Source: Candidatus Aminicenantota bacterium (GTDB taxonomy: Bacteria > Acidobacteriota > Aminicenantia > UBA2199). From it: DNA of 6,158 bases. The stretch lies in contig JAUXFB010000094.1 of assembly GCA_030620255.1 (NCBI GenBank), forward strand, positions 1 through 6,158, read 5' to 3'. Position numbers and translations under genes: made by a program. Positions 5,547 to 6,158 of the stretch are shown one piece after another. Position 1 is the first letter of the stretch. Each line of letters opens with the position of its first letter. Below the pieces are notes generated by a model. The model was not told where the DNA came from and ran no database searches. It saw nothing but the letters and a program-made list of their open reading frames with translations.

Positions 5547-6071
5547 ATGAAAGAATATATTTTTAAAAATAGAGTATGGTTAATAACAGATGATAATGGA
5601 AATTTAATTCCTGATGTTGATACTGATCAAATATTTCATAATGCACACCTTTATATTACTGATATTAATGAAATGTGGAAATATACTTTTGGGAATCTTG
5701 AAGGATGGAAAGATTTCCCAAAGAAAGCAGAAAATGGAGATATAATTATAGCTGGTAAAAATTTTGGTTCAGGTTCTTCACGTCAGCAAGCTGTGGATTG
5801 TTTTAAAGCACTTGGAATAAAATTAATAATTGCTGAATCTTTCGGAGCAATTTACAAGAGAAATGCAATTAATTCAGGGTTCCCTATAATGATTTCACAG
5901 AATATTAATGATATAGTGTTTCAGAAAAAGATTTTGAATTTACAAAGTATAAGTGTTGATATTCTAACAGGTGAATTGATAAACCTTGATACAGAGGAAA
6001 AAATCAATTTAACCCCATTTTCAAAAGTTCAAAAAGATATTTATGATAAAGAGATATTATTAAATATTTAA
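5547..6071 (+). CDS. LeuD-type aconitase-superfamily hydro-lyase, small (swivel) subunit
   Basis: The small subunit carries the swivelling beta/alpha domain that closes over the iron-sulfur cluster of the large subunit and sets substrate choice. From ATG 5547 it has 174 residues, normal for the archaeal-type LeuD/HacB group. DVDTDQIF (23-30) matches the VDTDQII motif. KNFGSGSSRQQA (71-82) matches NFGCGSSREHA and keeps the catalytic Ser77-Ser78-Arg79 (aconitase Ser642/Ser643/Arg644). AESFGAIYKRNAINSGFPIM (96-115) is the last conserved block. The EH of SSREH is replaced by QQ. The specificity loop that reads YLRT, YLVY or similar in characterised enzymes reads HLYI (34-37) here and lacks the arginine. 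The start is 1 base after the large-subunit stop with a strong Shine-Dalgarno site, so the two subunits are made together. As for the large subunit, the substrate is unknown. Confidence 0.9.
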   Translation: MKEYIFKNRVWLITDDNGNLIPDVDTDQIFHNAHLYITDINEMWKYTFGNLEGWKDFPKKAENGDIIIAGKNFGSGSSRQQAVDCFKALGIKLIIAESFGAIYKRNAINSGFPIMISQNINDIVFQKKILNLQSISVDILTGELINLDTEEKINLTPFSKVQKDIYDKEILLNI

Positions 6072-6103
6072 GATAAAAATCTTTTATATATTAAAAAAAA
6101 TGA

Positions 6104-6158
6104 GTGATTTTATTAATATTGGTATTTTTTCTGAAATTTATATCTATTAATTGCACTA
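6104..6158 (+). CDS. Possible start of a further membrane-directed or lipoprotein gene (3' truncated)
   Basis: From GTG 6104 a frame stays open to the window edge and encodes a very hydrophobic start, VILLILVFFLKFISINCT. This could be a signal peptide, with Cys17 at a loose, spirochaete-like lipobox (Asn at -1). There is no clear Shine-Dalgarno site, the start codon is GTG, and eighteen codons of AT-rich DNA readily look hydrophobic by chance. I do not recognise a family. Confidence 0.15.
   Translation, partial: MILLILVFFLKFISINCT

Noticed and set aside
6073..6087. Hairpin ATAAAA-ATC-like loop-TTTTAT after the last gene as a terminator
   Set aside because: A six-pair all-A/T stem is too weak for an intrinsic terminator, and the poly-T tract is missing right after it.
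1..6158. CRISPR arrays, tRNA/rRNA genes, insertion sequences or phage genes
   Set aside because: Read through on both strands, I saw no regular direct repeats, cloverleaf-like blocks, transposase motifs or phage proteins; the window is almost fully coding.

Overview
This window is one strand-uniform gene cluster from a low-GC bacterium (about 30% G+C judged by eye, with AGA/ATA/TTA-rich codons). All genes read on the + strand. Shine-Dalgarno sites such as AGGAGG, AAAGGAG and AAGGAG are clear in front of several of them. The gene content points to an anaerobe: a multisubunit, [4Fe-4S]-rich 2-oxoacid:ferredoxin oxidoreductase and a [4Fe-4S] hydro-lyase. A complete MglB/MglA polarity pair argues for a lineage such as Myxococcota/Desulfobacterota relatives, the FCB or Cloacimonadota-type phyla, Thermus-like groups or some spirochaete-like anaerobes. 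The sequence alone does not let me name the phylum.

Layout. (1) Bases 1-665 hold the last codons of a YbaB/EbfC-type nucleoid protein followed by recR, the classic ybaB-recR DNA-repair pair. (2) A 101-bp AT-rich gap (666-766) separates recR from the next unit and is the only sizeable internal spacer, so it is the likely promoter region. (3) Bases 767-3209 encode delta (ferredoxin), alpha and beta subunits of a PorDAB-type 2-oxoacid:ferredoxin oxidoreductase. The usual gamma subunit gene is absent. (4) Bases 3210-4292 encode an MglB-like Roadblock/LC7 protein and an MglA small GTPase with a TTG start. (5) Bases 4289-6071 encode the large and small subunits of a LeuC/LeuD-type (aconitase superfamily) hydro-lyase. 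(6) Bases 6072-6158 are AT-rich. A short hydrophobic reading frame runs off the window edge, possibly the start of another gene.

From porA onward the genes are very tightly packed (gaps of 2, 0, 3, -4 and 1 nt), so porDAB-mglBA-leuCD-like is almost certainly one transcript with translational coupling. The oxidoreductase would turn a 2-oxoacid plus CoA into acyl-CoA, CO2 and reduced ferredoxin. The hydro-lyase would isomerise or dehydrate a hydroxy-dicarboxylate or tricarboxylate. MglA/MglB form a GTPase switch and its activating partner, normally a spatial regulator of cell polarity.

The most notable points are three. The alpha subunit has replacements at two positions that are normally near-invariant around substrate and thiamine diphosphate (Thr to Ile and Glu to Asp). 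The hydro-lyase large subunit has replacements at positions corresponding to the two catalytic histidines of aconitase, with matching changes in the small-subunit specificity loop. Third, a polarity GTPase module is embedded inside a metabolic operon. I infer a divergent 2-oxoacid pathway rather than textbook pyruvate oxidation and leucine synthesis, but the substrate cannot be read from the window.
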